Part shown: one piece after another, positions 1 through 8,683 of the stretch
How positions within the stretch are numbered: position 1 is the stretch's first letter
Layout: each line of letters begins with the position of its first letter
Source: Pseudobdellovibrionaceae bacterium
Lineage (GTDB): Bacteria; Bdellovibrionota; FAC87; UBA2466; JACKAF01
Length of the DNA: 64,000 nt
Reading direction: 5' to 3'
Assembly (NCBI GenBank): GCA_020635235.1
Contig: JACKAF010000001.1
Span: 372,001-436,000, forward strand
The notes under the pieces: model-generated
What the model was told of the DNA's origin: nothing
The model's database searches: none
What the model saw: only the letters and a program-made list of their open reading frames with translations
Position numbers and translations under genes: made by a program

Positions 1-595
1 CAATCTCCTCACGGGCAACCTTTAAGGCGTCGCGCGGCGCGACGCCCGCTACCCCGGAAAAGTCTTCTTCGCTCACAAGTCCAAAGACTCCGACCTTCCA
101 TCCCTGCCTTTCCAAAATTACGTGCTTCTTTAAGAACCGCGTCTGGGCCCCCGTGGATTCCAAGTTTGCCGCCAAGAACGGGGCACCGGTGGCCTTCGCC
201 AATTGAGCAAGCTTCTTCCAACCTGCAGCAAGGTCTCGACGGCCCGGAACGTACGCATCCAGTCCCAGGTAACCGTACGCCTTAGCAATGAGATCCGCTT
301 TTGCCAACTCCTGGGGACGCCGGCTCGACTCTATCTGGGGCAGCGCAAAAAACGCGTCCCCTGCATCTAGGAACAGACTGTTCTTTTGGGTGCGCCCTGC
401 CCGTTGCAAATATTCAGCAAGGCGATGGAGGCCACCTATCTGGCCAGTTTGGCAACCACAGGGTTCGACCTCCCCCTGGCGGCTGGAGGCGTAGTAAAAA
501 CGCAAACTTGTTTCCGCCCCGCCTGAAGCTACCGGCGGCACGATGACGTCAAGCACCAACCAGGACATGACTGCGAGCGTTATACTTCGAATCAT
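1..595 (-). CDS. Metallophosphatase/5'-nucleotidase-like secreted protein, 5' part only
   Basis: A reading frame starts with ATG at 595 on the minus strand and stays open to the left edge (198 codons seen, 3' end missing). The first ~25 residues look like a signal peptide. Then comes a GEVEPCGCQTGQIGGL motif, and FLDAGD, which matches the second metal motif of the calcineurin-like 5'-nucleotidase fold. The canonical DxH and GNHE metal motifs are not seen: the GNHE position reads GRRD. This suggests a relative of UshA-type enzymes that has lost, or changed, its metal site. Related PCGC-bearing proteins occur in Deltaproteobacteria (from memory). It is transcribed away from the foldase genes. 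Family fairly likely, activity unknown. Confidence 0.7.
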   Translation of the reverse strand, partial: MIRSITLAVMSWLVLDVIVPPVASGGAETSLRFYYASSRQGEVEPCGCQTGQIGGLHRLAEYLQRAGRTQKNSLFLDAGDAFFALPQIESSRRPQELAKADLIAKAYGYLGLDAYVPGRRDLAAGWKKLAQLAKATGAPFLAANLESTGAQTRFLKKHVILERQGWKVGVFGLVSEEDFSGVAGVAPRDALKVAREEI

Positions 596-674
596 TTTTC
601 TATTCTAACCCAATCTTAGTTCCAGACCCCGCTTGTATTGCCTGCCCCTTTCTCTTCCATTAGCATGAAGGCTG

Positions 675-1382
675 ATGCCTTTCGGGAAACACAACATACT
701 TCCCTCTTTACTCTTGCTTCTTTGCTTTCCGCCTCTTGTGACGCTCGGCGCCAACGCACCGAACAGAGATGAACTTTTTCAGCTCGCCGTCAAAGAAGCC
801 AAGCGGATGGGATTAGCTTCCGAACCAGAGGCAAAAGCGGAAATCGACCGCATACTTTACAAGCACTATCTCAAGACAGTTTTGGGTAAACACGCCGACG
901 AACTGCAGCCGTCGGAAAAGGAGCTCAGGGACGCCTATAAGGACCACCCTCGGATCCGACTGAGGCACCTCGCCGTAATGGGCAGCCCGGAATCGCAACA
1001 AAAGAAAATTAAGTCCGTGCTAGCATCGCTCAAATCAGGTGAGAGTTTCAAAAAGGTAGTACTAAAATATTCAGAGGACGCGGGCGCCAAGTTTGCGGGT
1101 GATTTGGACTTTAAGGGTGAGAATGACTTGCCCGAAAGCTTGTACACCACCGCACTTAGCATGAAGCTCGGAAAAGTTTCTGCCCCGATAAAACTTGGTA
1201 ACGGGACTCACCTTATTGAGGTGCTTGCCGTGCAGGATTTTGCGAAGGCACCGGAGGTTTACAAAGCCTATCTTAGAGGAAAGCTCAAGCACCAAAAGGA
1301 GCTCACTCTCTTAAGGAAAAACCTGGCCTCATTGGCCTTGAGAAAAGCGAAGTACCCTAAAACTAAAAAGGATACAAAATGA
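675..1382 (+). CDS. Periplasmic parvulin-type peptidyl-prolyl isomerase, short form
   Basis: 235 residues. Residues 1-26 form a Sec signal peptide (hydrophobic stretch, then LGA). A short helical region follows, then a parvulin (PpiC/rotamase) domain at about residues 93-190, with the typical RHLAV start, an S/D-rich loop (KYSEDAGAKFAGDLDF) and GNGTHLIEVL near the end. The C-terminal tail is very lysine-rich. It is shorter than SurA (about 430 in E. coli) and has one parvulin domain. It is the first of three foldase genes and overlaps the next by 4 nt (ATGA), so they are probably translated together. The expected role is folding of exported proteins. An ATG at 665 is in another frame and was not used. 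Confidence 0.85.
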   Translation: MPFGKHNILPSLLLLLCFPPLVTLGANAPNRDELFQLAVKEAKRMGLASEPEAKAEIDRILYKHYLKTVLGKHADELQPSEKELRDAYKDHPRIRLRHLAVMGSPESQQKKIKSVLASLKSGESFKKVVLKYSEDAGAKFAGDLDFKGENDLPESLYTTALSMKLGKVSAPIKLGNGTHLIEVLAVQDFAKAPEVYKAYLRGKLKHQKELTLLRKNLASLALRKAKYPKTKKDTK

Positions 1383-2317
1383 TTCGTCTACGCTTCGGTT
1401 TTCTTTTGGGATTAGTTTTTCTAATTTCGTGTAATCGAAATTTCAATATCGGAGATAAGACGATAGCGAAGGTGGACGGGTCTCCCATTTCGGTTAACGA
1501 GTTCCTCACTAAATTCAATCAACTGAAGTCCGAGCAGGATGAGGTTAGTCGCTCAAATCCAAAAGTAATGGACGGAGTCAAGCTGCGAGCATTGAACGAG
1601 ACGATCATCGTTCATATCATTCGAGAAGAAGCAAAGCGGCGAGGTTTAAGAATCCCAAAAGAAGAAATTGAGGGCCGCCTGGCAAGCTGGAAGGACGGCT
1701 ACCCTACCGGCGGATTCGAAGAGATGCTACGCCGGCAAAACATTACGGAAGCTATCCTTAAGCTCCGCATTGAAGAGCAATTCCTAATTCAAAAGGTAAT
1801 CGACGAGGTCTTTTATACAGAGACTTTGGTGTCCGACGAAGAAATGCAAAGCTACCACAAGACGCACGAGAAGGAGTTTTTCCAGCCGGCACGTGTCCAC
1901 GCCCACCAGATCGTGGTGCCAACGGTAGATGAGGCAAACAAGATTCGGCAGGAAATCCTCGCGGGCAAGATCACCTTTCAGTCGGCCGCCCGCAAGTACT
2001 CCCTGAGCCCGGACGCCGCCAAAGGCGGAGATATCGGCTTTTTCTCACGAAATGAGAAGATATCGGCATTTAATAACGCTTTTAAATTGCACGTCGGCGA
2101 CGTGTCTCAGCCTATCAAAAGTCGCTATGGCGTCCACCTTCTAAAGGTGGTAGAGAAACAGTTGAGGACCAAGTTGACCTACGAGCAGGCCAAGGCCGAT
2201 ATCGCCAAGCGGCTGAAGCGTATTAAGCAAGCCCGGGTCTATAAGGAGTGGGTTACCAAGCTCCTGAAAGAAGGAAAGATTTACCGCAATGAGCCTTTGT
2301 TTCAATCGATTGCCTAG
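1379..2317 (+). CDS. Parvulin-type peptidyl-prolyl isomerase lipoprotein
   Basis: 312 residues. The N-terminus ends in a lipobox (LISC, Cys18), so the protein is probably lipid-anchored in the periplasm, like PrsA. A SurA_N-like chaperone region (about 28-165) precedes one parvulin domain (about 172-265), with AHQIVV at its start, AKGGDIGFFSR in the middle and RYGVHLLKV at the end. It overlaps the upstream foldase by 4 nt and the downstream SurA-like gene by 29 nt, indicating one operon of related but divergent foldases. Family assignment is secure from the domain pattern. Which clients each paralogue serves cannot be read from sequence. Confidence 0.87.
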   Translation: MIRLRFGFLLGLVFLISCNRNFNIGDKTIAKVDGSPISVNEFLTKFNQLKSEQDEVSRSNPKVMDGVKLRALNETIIVHIIREEAKRRGLRIPKEEIEGRLASWKDGYPTGGFEEMLRRQNITEAILKLRIEEQFLIQKVIDEVFYTETLVSDEEMQSYHKTHEKEFFQPARVHAHQIVVPTVDEANKIRQEILAGKITFQSAARKYSLSPDAAKGGDIGFFSRNEKISAFNNAFKLHVGDVSQPIKSRYGVHLLKVVEKQLRTKLTYEQAKADIAKRLKRIKQARVYKEWVTKLLKEGKIYRNEPLFQSIA

Positions 2318-3254
2318 TCCGCTCGCCCTTTTCCTTCTCCTTATTATATCCACCGTTCCCGCCCTCGGGGCACGGCGTGCGCTGGATAAGGTGGTCGTCA
2401 TTGTGAATGACGAAATCATTCTCAATTCGGACATCTCCGATTTCAAGAAGAAGCTGAGCTCAAAGAGTTTCCAAGAGCTGCTCGGTGTGGATCCCGCCAT
2501 TCTAAATAGCCGCCAAGCAATCCTCCAACTCTTGGTAGAAGAGAAGATTATTAACCAGCAGGTAAAGAAGCTGGATCTTGGAGCTACTCCGGAAGAAATT
2601 GACGGACAAATCCGGTCTATTCTGACCCGCAACAATATTACAAAAGCGCAGCTACAAGAGAGGCTAAAGCAGCTAAATACCTCTCTTACCGAATACCGCG
2701 AGGGCATCAAACGCCAGATTGAGCGACGCAATCTTATTGATCGCGAGATAAAACCGACACTGAAAATTTCCGATGAGCAGCTCCGCCACTACTACATCCG
2801 TAAAGAGGGCAAGGGAAGCCAAATCCAGTACAGCATCGCCCACATCCTCATCAGTAGCGGCCCCAACGCTAAAAAACGCGCTGACTCGGTATATAAGGAG
2901 TTGTCGGACGGGAAGATAGATTTTAAGGCCGCCGCCAAACAGTACTCTGACGACAGCAGCACAGCCGAACAGGGAGGGGCACTGGGCAACCTTTCGCTCA
3001 ATTCTCTTGCGAAGGAATTTCAAGCAGTCGTCCCTAATACAAAGGTAGGCGACATCACCAAGCCTATTAAAACGGGAGCCGGCTATCACATCGTGAAAGT
3101 CCTTGAGACCAAGCAGGATCCTTTCAAATCCCTTAACGAAGCCAAGAAGGAAGAGATCCGAAACACCGTCTTCTCCGAAGAGCTGGAGCGCAGAATGGTG
3201 CTATGGCTCGAAAGAAAGAAAAAAGAAGCCCACATTAAAGTGGTGAGTCAGTAG
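2289..3254 (+). CDS. surA: SurA-like periplasmic chaperone/peptidyl-prolyl isomerase
   Basis: 321 residues. A signal peptide (cleavage near ALGA, residue 28) is followed by a classic SurA start, DKVVVIVNDEIILNSDI, a SurA_N helical domain to about 160, and one parvulin domain (about 180-280: AHILIS, QGGALGNL, GAGYHIVKV). E. coli SurA has two parvulin domains, so this is a one-domain form, as in many non-enteric bacteria. SurA escorts outer-membrane beta-barrel proteins through the periplasm. The chosen ATG lies 29 nt inside the upstream gene and gives a complete signal peptide. The phosphohexomutase gene follows after 10 nt and may share its transcript. Confidence 0.85.
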   Translation: MSLCFNRLPSPLALFLLLIISTVPALGARRALDKVVVIVNDEIILNSDISDFKKKLSSKSFQELLGVDPAILNSRQAILQLLVEEKIINQQVKKLDLGATPEEIDGQIRSILTRNNITKAQLQERLKQLNTSLTEYREGIKRQIERRNLIDREIKPTLKISDEQLRHYYIRKEGKGSQIQYSIAHILISSGPNAKKRADSVYKELSDGKIDFKAAAKQYSDDSSTAEQGGALGNLSLNSLAKEFQAVVPNTKVGDITKPIKTGAGYHIVKVLETKQDPFKSLNEAKKEEIRNTVFSEELERRMVLWLERKKKEAHIKVVSQ

Positions 3255-3264
3255 GGGTGACGAA

Positions 3265-4611
3265 GTGAACGAAAAAATTTTCCGCGAGTACGACATCCGA
3301 GGCATAGCGGAATCTGACCTGCCAAACGACGTTGTCCTTATGCTCGGCAAAGCTATCGGCACCTTTGTACAACACAAAGGGGGCCACACACTTACCGTTG
3401 GGCGAGACTGCCGAGAGAGCTCTGACCGCATTTTCAAAGCGCTTACCGAGGGACTCACCTCGGCGGGGATCCATGTAATTGACATCGGTTTGGTTCCGAC
3501 TCCGGTGCTCTATTTCTCGGTTTTCGAAAGAAACTGCGATGGTGGCGTCATGATTACTGGCAGCCACAACCCTGGCGACTACAACGGACTTAAGGTATGC
3601 GTCGGGAGAACCACCATCCACGGAAGTGACATCCAGGAAATCAGGCATCTAGTAAAGTCGGGAGAATTTCTATCCGGTGACGGAAGCCTAAGCCAATACG
3701 ACGTCAAACCTGCATACGTCAAGAAGCTGACCGAGGGATTCAAGAAGCCCCTCAAGATAAAAGTGGTCGTAGATTCTGGCAACGGCATGGGCGGAGTTGT
3801 TGCGCCCGCAATCCTAAGAGAACTGGGCGCTGAGGTGGTCGAGTTGTATTCACAGCCTGATGGCACCTTTCCCAATCACCACCCGGATCCGACAGTAATC
3901 GACAACCTTAAGGAGCTCGTTGACACTGTAAAACAGGAAGGCGCTCGGATAGGGATTGGTTTTGACGGCGACGCCGATCGGATTGGCGTAGTAGATGCCT
4001 CGGGCCGAGTCCTTTTTGGCGATGAATTACTGATTCTTTACGCAAGACAGGTTTTGGCCTCACACCCCGGCGCGCCCATTATTTCGGAAGTGAAGGCCTC
4101 GCACCGGCTCTTCAAAGATATCGAAAAACATGGGGGCAAGCCCGTGATGTGGAAAACGGGACACAGCCTGATAAAAAGCAAAATGAAAGAACTCAAGTCT
4201 CCATTAGCTGGGGAAATGAGCGGGCACATGTTTTTTGCGGATCGCTATTTTGGCTATGACGATGCCGTCTACGCCGCTGCTCGTATTGTGGAAATCGTGG
4301 CTGAAGCGGGTCAGACCCCCGCGGAGCTGCTATCTGATGTCCCTGAAAGCTGGAGTACGGCGGAGTTGCGTGTGGACTGTGCGGACGAAAAGAAATTTTC
4401 TGTCGTGGAGCAGGCAAAAAAGTTTTTTGTCCAGCAAGGACTCAACGTGAATGATATCGATGGGGCAAGAGTTGAGTTTGGTGACGGGTGGGGCCTAGTA
4501 CGTGCCTCAAACACCCAACCAGTTCTAGTTTACCGTTTTGAAGCTCAATCGCAGACTCGCCTTAAGGAAATTCGCAAGACCGTGGAAGAAGGCGTCGCGC
4601 AGTTTCTTTAG
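3265..4611 (+). CDS. Phosphomannomutase/phosphoglucomutase (alpha-D-phosphohexomutase)
   Basis: 448 residues from a GTG start 10 nt after surA. All four signature loops of the family are visible: phosphoserine loop TGSHNPGDYNG (Ser100), Mg-binding DGDADR (234-239), sugar-binding GEMSGH (316-321), and phosphate-binding RASNTQP near residue 424. It interconverts hexose 6-phosphate and hexose 1-phosphate, feeding GDP-mannose or UDP-glucose synthesis for envelope polysaccharides. The length and N-terminus (FREYDIRG) match the AlgC/ManB-type enzyme with dual specificity rather than GlmM. uvrA begins 18 nt downstream. Confidence 0.92.
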   Translation: MNEKIFREYDIRGIAESDLPNDVVLMLGKAIGTFVQHKGGHTLTVGRDCRESSDRIFKALTEGLTSAGIHVIDIGLVPTPVLYFSVFERNCDGGVMITGSHNPGDYNGLKVCVGRTTIHGSDIQEIRHLVKSGEFLSGDGSLSQYDVKPAYVKKLTEGFKKPLKIKVVVDSGNGMGGVVAPAILRELGAEVVELYSQPDGTFPNHHPDPTVIDNLKELVDTVKQEGARIGIGFDGDADRIGVVDASGRVLFGDELLILYARQVLASHPGAPIISEVKASHRLFKDIEKHGGKPVMWKTGHSLIKSKMKELKSPLAGEMSGHMFFADRYFGYDDAVYAAARIVEIVAEAGQTPAELLSDVPESWSTAELRVDCADEKKFSVVEQAKKFFVQQGLNVNDIDGARVEFGDGWGLVRASNTQPVLVYRFEAQSQTRLKEIRKTVEEGVAQFL

Positions 4612-4629
4612 CGCAAAGCAGGCAATCCT

Positions 4630-7512
4630 GTGCAGAAGTCTATCGTCATTAAGGGTGCCAGAGAGCATAATCTAAAAAATCTCTCCCTCTCCATCCCTAG
4701 GGACAAGTTAGTTGTCATCACCGGGTTAAGTGGCTCCGGGAAGTCCTCTCTTGCTTTTGATACTGTCTATGCAGAAGGACAGCGTCGCTACCTGGAGTCT
4801 CTCTCTGCATACGCACGACAGTTCATGGAGCAAATGAAGAAGCCAGCGGTGAACTCCATCGATGGTCTATCTCCTTCCATTTCTATCGAGCAAAAAAACA
4901 TTTCTCGCAATCCTAGATCGACGGTGGGAACAGTCACAGAAATTTACGACTTTTTGCGTTTGCTATACGCGCGCATCGGCAAACCCCATTGCCCTCAGTG
5001 TGGAAGACCCATACAAACCCAAACGGTACAGCAGATCGTGGGCCAAATACTCGACTACCCGAAAGACACCAAGTTTGCGATCCTAGCTCCCATCGCTCGC
5101 GGAAAGAAGGGAGAGTTCCAAAAAGAGCTGAATGAGCTGCGTCGCCAGGGTCTGGTCCGAGCGCTGATCGATGGTGAGCAGGTAGATCTTTCCGGCCCCA
5201 TCAAACTGAAGAAAAACCTCAAGCATGACATCTCGGTTTACGTCGACAGACTGGTTCTGAAACCAAACATAGAGGGCCGTCTAACGGAAGCGGTGGAACT
5301 CGCCGTTTCGCTCACCGGCGGGATGGCAGAGATGGAAGTCGTGGACATACCTGGCCACCGGTTTTTCTCTACAAAGTTCGCTTGCGTGGACTGCGGTATT
5401 AGCCTTTCGGAGCTTGAGCCGAGGAGTTTTTCGTTTAACAGTCCACACGGCGCCTGTCCGAATTGTGACGGGCTGGGAGTTGAATACGAATTTGATCCCA
5501 AGCTAATCATTACGCACCCCGAGCAGTCGCTCCTCGAAAATGCGGTGGAGCCTTGGGAAGAGCATTCTCAGGCGTGGAAGAAGAATGTCGTTTCGGCACT
5601 AGGGGATAAGTTTGGATTTGATCCCAAGACGCCTTTTCGTGACCTTCCTGAAGATATTCGAGAAAAGATACTGCACGGTTCGCCGGATGAAGAGATCAAT
5701 TTCACCCTTCTCCGCGGAAAAACATCCCACCAGTTCAAGCAAGCCTTTGAGGGGATCATCCCCGCTTTGGATAGGCAGCTGGATGAGACCACGGACGAGT
5801 GGGAACAATACCGCATTGAGAAATATCTAAGCCCGCAGACTTGCGAAGGGTGTAACGGGGCTCGCTTGCGCAAAGAGTCTCTGTCCGTTCTTATTGATGG
5901 AAAGAATATTTCGCAATTCTGTGAAATGGACGTTGAAAGCTGCCAAGAATACTTGAAAGCGTTCAAGCCGAACAAGACGGAGGCGCTGATCGCCGCTCCG
6001 GTCTTGAAAGAGATATCGGCCCGCTTGAAGTTCCTTTCTGATGTCGGGCTGCCCTATCTAACATTGTCCCGATCCGCGGCGACGCTTTCCGGGGGTGAAG
6101 CCCAACGGATTAGACTCGCCACCCAAATTGGTTCTCATCTTGTGGGTGTGCTCTATATCTTGGACGAACCCAGCATCGGACTCCACCAGCGGGACAACGA
6201 AAAGCTCATTCAGACACTGGAAAGACTACGGGATTTGGGCAACACCGTAATCGTAGTGGAACACGATGAGGAAACCATACGCAGGGCAGACTTTCTGATC
6301 GACATCGGCCCCGGTGCTGGGGAGCACGGCGGGGAAATTACTTTTATTGGGGAACCGAGTGAGCTCGGAAAAAGCACCTCCAGTCTTACCGCCCAATACA
6401 TGCAGGGCACGCGGACGATTCCGGAGCCCACCGAGCATCGAGAATTCGATAAGGAAAAGAGCGTACAGGTGCTGGGGGCTGCCGAGCACAACCTGAAGAA
6501 CGTGGACGCCTACTTTCCGCTGGGGTGTTTCATCTGTGTTACGGGCGTTTCCGGTTCTGGAAAGAGCACCCTGATTATCGACACTCTTTTGGAAGGGGTA
6601 CAGGCCAAGTTGTCTCGTGAGGAGCGGGCACTTCGTTGCCGCGAGATCCGCGGCCTCGAACAACTCGATAAGGTCATCCACGTGGATCAAAATCCGATTG
6701 GCCGCACCCCCCGCTCTAATCCCGCCACCTACACCGGAACATTTACGGAAATCCGTAACCTCTTTGCTTCCTTGCCGTCAGCCAAGGTGCGAGGTTACAA
6801 GCCCAGCCGTTTTTCTTTTAACGTCCCAGGCGGACGCTGCGAGGCCTGCAAGGGGGACGGCACCATCAAGATTGCGATGAATTTTCTTCCGGCCGTATTT
6901 GTGGCCTGTGAGGTGTGTCAGGGCAGGCGTTACAATCGCGAAACACTGCAAGTGAATTACCGCGGAAAAAACATCGGGGAAGTGCTCGACATGTCCATCG
7001 AACACGCTGCTGGTTTCTTCGAACGTATACCGCGGCTGAAAGCTAAACTGGATACCCTAATTGACGTCGGACTGGGCTACGTAAAAGTGGGACAGAGTGC
7101 TGTAACGTTGTCTGGGGGGGAAGCCCAGCGGATTAAATTGGCACGAGAACTTACGAAACGCGCCACCGGGCGAACCCTGTATATTCTGGACGAGCCTACG
7201 ACCGGCTTGCACTTCGAGGATGTGAAGAAGCTAATGGAAATCCTTCACCAGCTAGTGGATCAGGGCAACACCGTGGTGGTGATTGAGCACCATTTGGATG
7301 TAATCAAGCAAGGGGACTATCTAATAGATTTGGGGCCAGAAGGCGGCGCCGCTGGAGGCAACATCGTTGCCCAGGGGACTGTAGCTGATATTTGCGATGC
7401 TAAGGATTCGTATACGGGCTCTTTCCTGAAGAAGATCCTCAGTAAGAGCCCTAATACAAAATCCGCTCGTCGGAAAAAGCCTACAGCTTTCCAACCAGCA
7501 TCAAACAGATAA
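4630..7512 (+). CDS. uvrA: Excinuclease ABC subunit A
   Basis: 960 residues, normal UvrA length (about 940). The start is GTG, directly before the conserved IVIKGAREHNLKNL. There are two ABC ATPase modules: first Walker A GLSGSGKS at 32-39, second GVSGSGKST, with two LSGGEAQRI signatures and ILDEPSIGLH / ILDEPTTGLH Walker B/D-loops. Zinc-finger cysteine pairs are present in both halves (CVDC...CPNC and CEAC...CEVC). UvrA recognises bulky DNA lesions and loads UvrB for nucleotide excision repair. The last 32 nt overlap the convergent atpE gene. The C-terminal tail is basic, as in other UvrA proteins. Confidence 0.97.
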   Translation: MQKSIVIKGAREHNLKNLSLSIPRDKLVVITGLSGSGKSSLAFDTVYAEGQRRYLESLSAYARQFMEQMKKPAVNSIDGLSPSISIEQKNISRNPRSTVGTVTEIYDFLRLLYARIGKPHCPQCGRPIQTQTVQQIVGQILDYPKDTKFAILAPIARGKKGEFQKELNELRRQGLVRALIDGEQVDLSGPIKLKKNLKHDISVYVDRLVLKPNIEGRLTEAVELAVSLTGGMAEMEVVDIPGHRFFSTKFACVDCGISLSELEPRSFSFNSPHGACPNCDGLGVEYEFDPKLIITHPEQSLLENAVEPWEEHSQAWKKNVVSALGDKFGFDPKTPFRDLPEDIREKILHGSPDEEINFTLLRGKTSHQFKQAFEGIIPALDRQLDETTDEWEQYRIEKYLSPQTCEGCNGARLRKESLSVLIDGKNISQFCEMDVESCQEYLKAFKPNKTEALIAAPVLKEISARLKFLSDVGLPYLTLSRSAATLSGGEAQRIRLATQIGSHLVGVLYILDEPSIGLHQRDNEKLIQTLERLRDLGNTVIVVEHDEETIRRADFLIDIGPGAGEHGGEITFIGEPSELGKSTSSLTAQYMQGTRTIPEPTEHREFDKEKSVQVLGAAEHNLKNVDAYFPLGCFICVTGVSGSGKSTLIIDTLLEGVQAKLSREERALRCREIRGLEQLDKVIHVDQNPIGRTPRSNPATYTGTFTEIRNLFASLPSAKVRGYKPSRFSFNVPGGRCEACKGDGTIKIAMNFLPAVFVACEVCQGRRYNRETLQVNYRGKNIGEVLDMSIEHAAGFFERIPRLKAKLDTLIDVGLGYVKVGQSAVTLSGGEAQRIKLARELTKRATGRTLYILDEPTTGLHFEDVKKLMEILHQLVDQGNTVVVIEHHLDVIKQGDYLIDLGPEGGAAGGNIVAQGTVADICDAKDSYTGSFLKKILSKSPNTKSARRKKPTAFQPASNR

Positions 7513-7807
7513 GTACTGTGAACAGTACCAACGTTTCTACGAAAATCAGACTGAGGATGAGCGGCGTGCGCATCACCTTGTCCGCACCAGGATTGCGAGA
7601 AGCGCCTTCCATGTAGGCCGTCGCAATACGTCCCTGCGCTGTCGCCGCGGCGATAACCGCAAGCGCGATACAGAGACCTACGGCAGGAGCGCCTAGGATT
7701 CCTAGCCCGCCAGCCATAGCTGCGCCTTCTTCCGCTGCAAACACACTGGTGGGCAGCGCGAAAACTCCGCCAAGGACCAGCCAAAATCGATTCATCATGC
7801 TTCTCAT
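7481..7807 (-). CDS. atpE: ATP synthase Fo subunit c
   Basis: 108 residues, longer than the usual ~80, because residues 1-24 resemble a cleavable signal peptide (ends SVFA before AEEG). The two-helix hairpin follows: a small-residue helix with Gln58, a polar loop (ASRNPGADK), and helix 2 with the essential carboxylate Glu91 in LIFVETLVLF. In an ungapped comparison with the Ilyobacter Na+-type subunit, Gln58 falls at Gln32, Glu91 at Glu65 and Thr92 at Ser66, but Phe replaces Tyr70. The ion used is therefore uncertain. It forms the rotor ring in the inner membrane. It lies downstream of atpB in the Fo block and overlaps the 3' end of uvrA by 32 nt. Confidence 0.92.
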   Translation of the reverse strand: MRSMMNRFWLVLGGVFALPTSVFAAEEGAAMAGGLGILGAPAVGLCIALAVIAAATAQGRIATAYMEGASRNPGADKVMRTPLILSLIFVETLVLFTVLICLMLVGKL

Positions 7808-7835
7808 TACTAGTTACCCTCCGTGAAAAACTCTA

Positions 7836-8543
7836 CTAATGCTCCGTAGCCATTTGAACATATACCGCCGTCAACACAGCGAAAACAAAGGCCTGTATGG
7901 TACAGACAACAATTCCAAAAAGCAATAATGGAACAGGCAACAACCACGCAAACAAATTGTGGAAGGACATCACCACTGTGTGATCTACGTGCATGTTCAC
8001 AAAAAGACGAATTCCCAAAGATACGGGCCGAATCGCGTGAGAAACCATCTCTAGCAGAGCTACCACGATGCCGGCTGGTCCCAGACCCATCAAGAAGTGC
8101 TTCAGATAGCCGACGAATCCGTGCTCACGGATTCCCATGACGTTGTAATAGATAAAGCTGGCCAGGCCGATGGCAACCGTTGTGTTGGTATTCGACGTGG
8201 GGGCACTGCTCATCGGTAGCAGTCCCAGCAGATTACAAAAAAGAACGTAAATGAAAACCGCCGCTATGAACGGGAAATACTTGCGCCCGTGCTTGCCCAG
8301 GGTGGTTTCTACGAGACCGTAGAGGCCTTCAATGATGATATCGACAATGGTCACCAAATTGAACTTGGGGCTCGGGACGATGAATTTTTCGACGTTGTTC
8401 TTGATGATACGGTTGGCGATCAAAGAAACAATAGTAAGGAATAGAAAAACAAGTATGGCCCCGTTCACGTGCACATAGTGCGGATCGTGGGGCAAGAAAG
8501 GCAGTTTTTCTAGCCAACTGGCGTGATGAACAGCCGCAGTCAT
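7836..8543 (-). CDS. atpB: ATP synthase Fo subunit a
   Basis: 235 residues, a multi-spanning membrane protein. The stator-channel helix RPVSLGIRLFVNMHVDH contains the essential arginine (Arg179, equivalent to E. coli Arg210). The NLLGLLP and TNTNTTVAIGL stretches are typical of the family. The usual LFGNM is LFVNM here, a small variation. It forms the ion half-channels facing the c-ring. It lies 28 nt upstream of atpE on the same strand. The rest of the complex is encoded about 20 kb away (27.8-33.6 kb). Confidence 0.94.
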   Translation of the reverse strand: MTAAVHHASWLEKLPFLPHDPHYVHVNGAILVFLFLTIVSLIANRIIKNNVEKFIVPSPKFNLVTIVDIIIEGLYGLVETTLGKHGRKYFPFIAAVFIYVLFCNLLGLLPMSSAPTSNTNTTVAIGLASFIYYNVMGIREHGFVGYLKHFLMGLGPAGIVVALLEMVSHAIRPVSLGIRLFVNMHVDHTVVMSFHNLFAWLLPVPLLLFGIVVCTIQAFVFAVLTAVYVQMATEH

Positions 8544-8683
8544 CGTCTTTCCAGAGTCCTATTCCTCAAAAATACAGAGCTTTTCTTACCCGCAAAGTTC
8601 TCGGAATTCAACTCGCAATCAGCGGCAAGGTACATTTGTAGGCGAGGGGGTCTTTCCGCTCAAAGCTCTGCACCTTCAAGGAT

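Noticed and set aside
6670..6690. CCACGTGG in uvrA
   Set aside because: Palindromic core but not parS beyond 8 bases.
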